From NCBI GenBank assembly GCA_050725495.1, contig JBOHHM010000031.1, forward strand, positions 1 to 5,453: a DNA stretch of 5,453 bases, given 5' to 3'. Of this stretch, positions 4,771-5,453 are shown piece by piece. The notes under the pieces are model-generated. The model was not told the DNA's origin. It ran no database searches and saw only the letters and a list, made by a program, of their open reading frames with translations. A program made the position numbers and the translations under genes. Every line of letters begins with the position of its first letter. Position 1 is the stretch's first letter. This DNA comes from JBOHHM01 sp050725495. Its GTDB lineage: Bacteria > Pseudomonadota > Gammaproteobacteria > Burkholderiales > Burkholderiaceae_C.

Positions 4771-5068
4771 ACCCCTCAGCCAGGCCGAGCTGGCCGCCTA
4801 TGAAGCCAAGCGCGACCTTGCAGCCGAACTGCTGCAGTCGGTGCGCGAAATGAAGGCCGGTCAAGTTCACGTCGTTTCGTCCCCAGTGATAGAAGCGCGA
4901 AAGAAGACCGGCCTCTCCCAATCACAGTTCGCGGCACTCCTAGGTGTTTCCGTACGCACGCTGCAAGGGTGGGAACAAGGTCGCAAGCAGCCCAGCGGCG
5001 CCGCGCGCACTCTTCTCGCGATCGCCAGCACGAATCCGAAGGCATTGTTGGCGGTCGCTGGAAGGTAG
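4754..5068 (+). CDS. XRE-family antitoxin, HigA-like
   Basis: This is the 104-residue partner of the preceding toxin. The N-terminal half (about 1-40) is a helical charged stretch (AELAAYEAKRDLAAELLQSV, 11-30) likely to bind and neutralise the toxin. The C-terminal half (about 44-100) is a Cro/CI-type helix-turn-helix. VIEARKKTGLSQSQFAALLG (45-64) gives the first helices. VSVRTLQGWEQGRKQPSG (65-82) holds the recognition helix and the WEQGR-P-G signature of HigA and NadS type antitoxins. The start is GTG at 4754, set by the AAGGAG upstream; the gene overlaps the toxin by 17 nt. The antitoxin presumably represses the operon through the dyad at 4433-4449. Toxin-first order is typical of higBA. 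The frame is intact, and its stop at 5066-5068 is followed at once by a fragment of an unrelated gene. Confidence 0.93.
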   Translation: MPSKIKPLSQAELAAYEAKRDLAAELLQSVREMKAGQVHVVSSPVIEARKKTGLSQSQFAALLGVSVRTLQGWEQGRKQPSGAARTLLAIASTNPKALLAVAGR

Positions 5069-5074
5069 CGCGCC

Positions 5075-5218
5075 GTGCAGATATTGCAAACGCAGACGGT
5101 CCATACGAACTCATTCATCGTCGGGAATGCCGGACGCGAACCTGCCACGGAGGTCGATCTGGTCTTCAGTTGGAAGCCTCTGTGTCTCAACATGTGGCCG
5201 CCCCGCCATTTCGAGCCA
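5075..5218 (+). pseudogene. Internal fragment of an unidentified protein gene
   Basis: About 48 codons after the antitoxin stop read like real protein: TVHTNSFIVGNAGREPATEV (9-28) then DLVFSWKPLCLNMWPPRHFEP (29-49, one residue over the run of interest). The pattern of alternating strands with GNAGR and WPPRHFE recalls the extracytoplasmic or soluble domain of uncharacterised membrane-linked proteins, but I cannot name the family. After HFEP the reading becomes the antisense of the minus-strand gene at the window edge, so the 3' part is gone. The GTG at 5075 has no Shine-Dalgarno, and a fuller N terminus would be expected. It shares the antitoxin's reading frame beyond its TAG. A very short intact gene is less likely. 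Confidence 0.5.
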
Positions 5219-5247
5219 TCCAGAGAAGGCGCAACGAGCGAGGCAGC

Positions 5248-5453
5248 TCAGGCCTTCAGCGCATGCAGCGCCGCGCGGACGATGGCTGCCGCATCCACGC
5301 CGAAGAACTGCCGCAGGAACAGGCACACAGTCGCGACCAGACCGTGAGTGACAGCGGTGCTGATTTTCACCACCGCTGCGAAAGTAGCCGCGACGGCTGC
5401 AGCCACGGCCTGCCGCTGCATTTCGCGGGCCTGGCGCTCGCAGGCCTGCCTCA
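5248..5453 (-). CDS. C-terminal part of an unidentified gene running off the window (partial)
   Basis: On the minus strand 67 codons stay open from the window edge to a TGA at 5250-5248. They begin RQACERQAREMQRQAV, a charged Gln/Arg-rich helix likely to be coiled coil. A hydrophobic stretch follows, AAAVAATFAAVVKISTAV (17-34), then HGLVATVCLFLRQFFGV (36-52), either of which could be membrane-embedded. The protein ends in an amphipathic VDAAAIVRAALHALKA. The codon use is GC-rich at third positions as expected for coding. An in-frame ATG lies at residue 11, but the frame continues past the edge, so the true start is probably outside. The family is unknown. Its 3' end faces the gene fragment at 5075-5218. 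Confidence 0.5.
   Translation of the reverse strand, partial: RQACERQAREMQRQAVAAAVAATFAAVVKISTAVTHGLVATVCLFLRQFFGVDAAAIVRAALHALKA

Noticed and set aside
1..5453. CRISPR array, tRNA or rRNA gene
   Set aside because: No regularly spaced direct repeats, no cloverleaf with a GTTCRA-type arm, and no rRNA signature were seen on either strand.

Overview
The window is GC-rich with a strongly GC-biased third codon position. Its proteins (Lrp/AsnC regulator, creatininase-family hydrolase, DUF302 periplasmic protein, RelE/HigB-HigA type toxin-antitoxin) suggest a betaproteobacterium, most likely Burkholderiales/Comamonadaceae. This rests on protein style and composition only; no search was run.

Left part (1-2954), chromosome-like. 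A scrap of an upstream gene ends at 44. A 382-codon gene (193-1341) follows whose central part aligns by eye with the Bacillus spore-coat transglutaminase Tgl. It keeps the catalytic cysteine and the GD/NP signature but not the expected Glu and His. It converges, 16 nt apart, on an Lrp/AsnC regulator (1358-1816, minus). The regulator has an AT-rich upstream region with nested inverted repeats. Upstream of it, on the same strand, is a creatininase-superfamily metallohydrolase (2061 to about 2891, minus). A perfect 11-bp hairpin lies between the two.

Middle part (2892-3860), accessory-looking. A 328-nt gene-free stretch rich in dyad symmetry precedes a 101-codon unknown protein (3220-3525). A second gene-free stretch of 335 nt follows. 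It holds two tandem hairpins that recall a group II intron end, the 5'-truncated remnant of a ribbon-helix-helix type antitoxin (about 3649-3813), and an 18-bp perfect palindrome over the remnant's stop codon. The palindrome overlaps a possible promoter for the next gene.

Right part (3861-5453). A secreted DUF302 protein (3861-4316) is followed by a complete toxin-antitoxin operon, toxin first (4459-4770) and XRE antitoxin second (4754-5068, overlapping). Its promoter, TAGACA-N17-TATAGT, carries a dyad operator in the spacer and predicts a transcript starting at or next to the toxin ATG. The antitoxin has a strong Shine-Dalgarno and the toxin has none. Directly after the antitoxin stop lies a short fragment of another protein-coding gene, and then the 3' end of a minus-strand gene running off the window.

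The arrangement of remnants, hairpins and a toxin-antitoxin pair from about 3000 onward looks like a site of repeated insertion and decay. The most distinctive coding item is the Tgl-like protein in a lineage that does not form spores.
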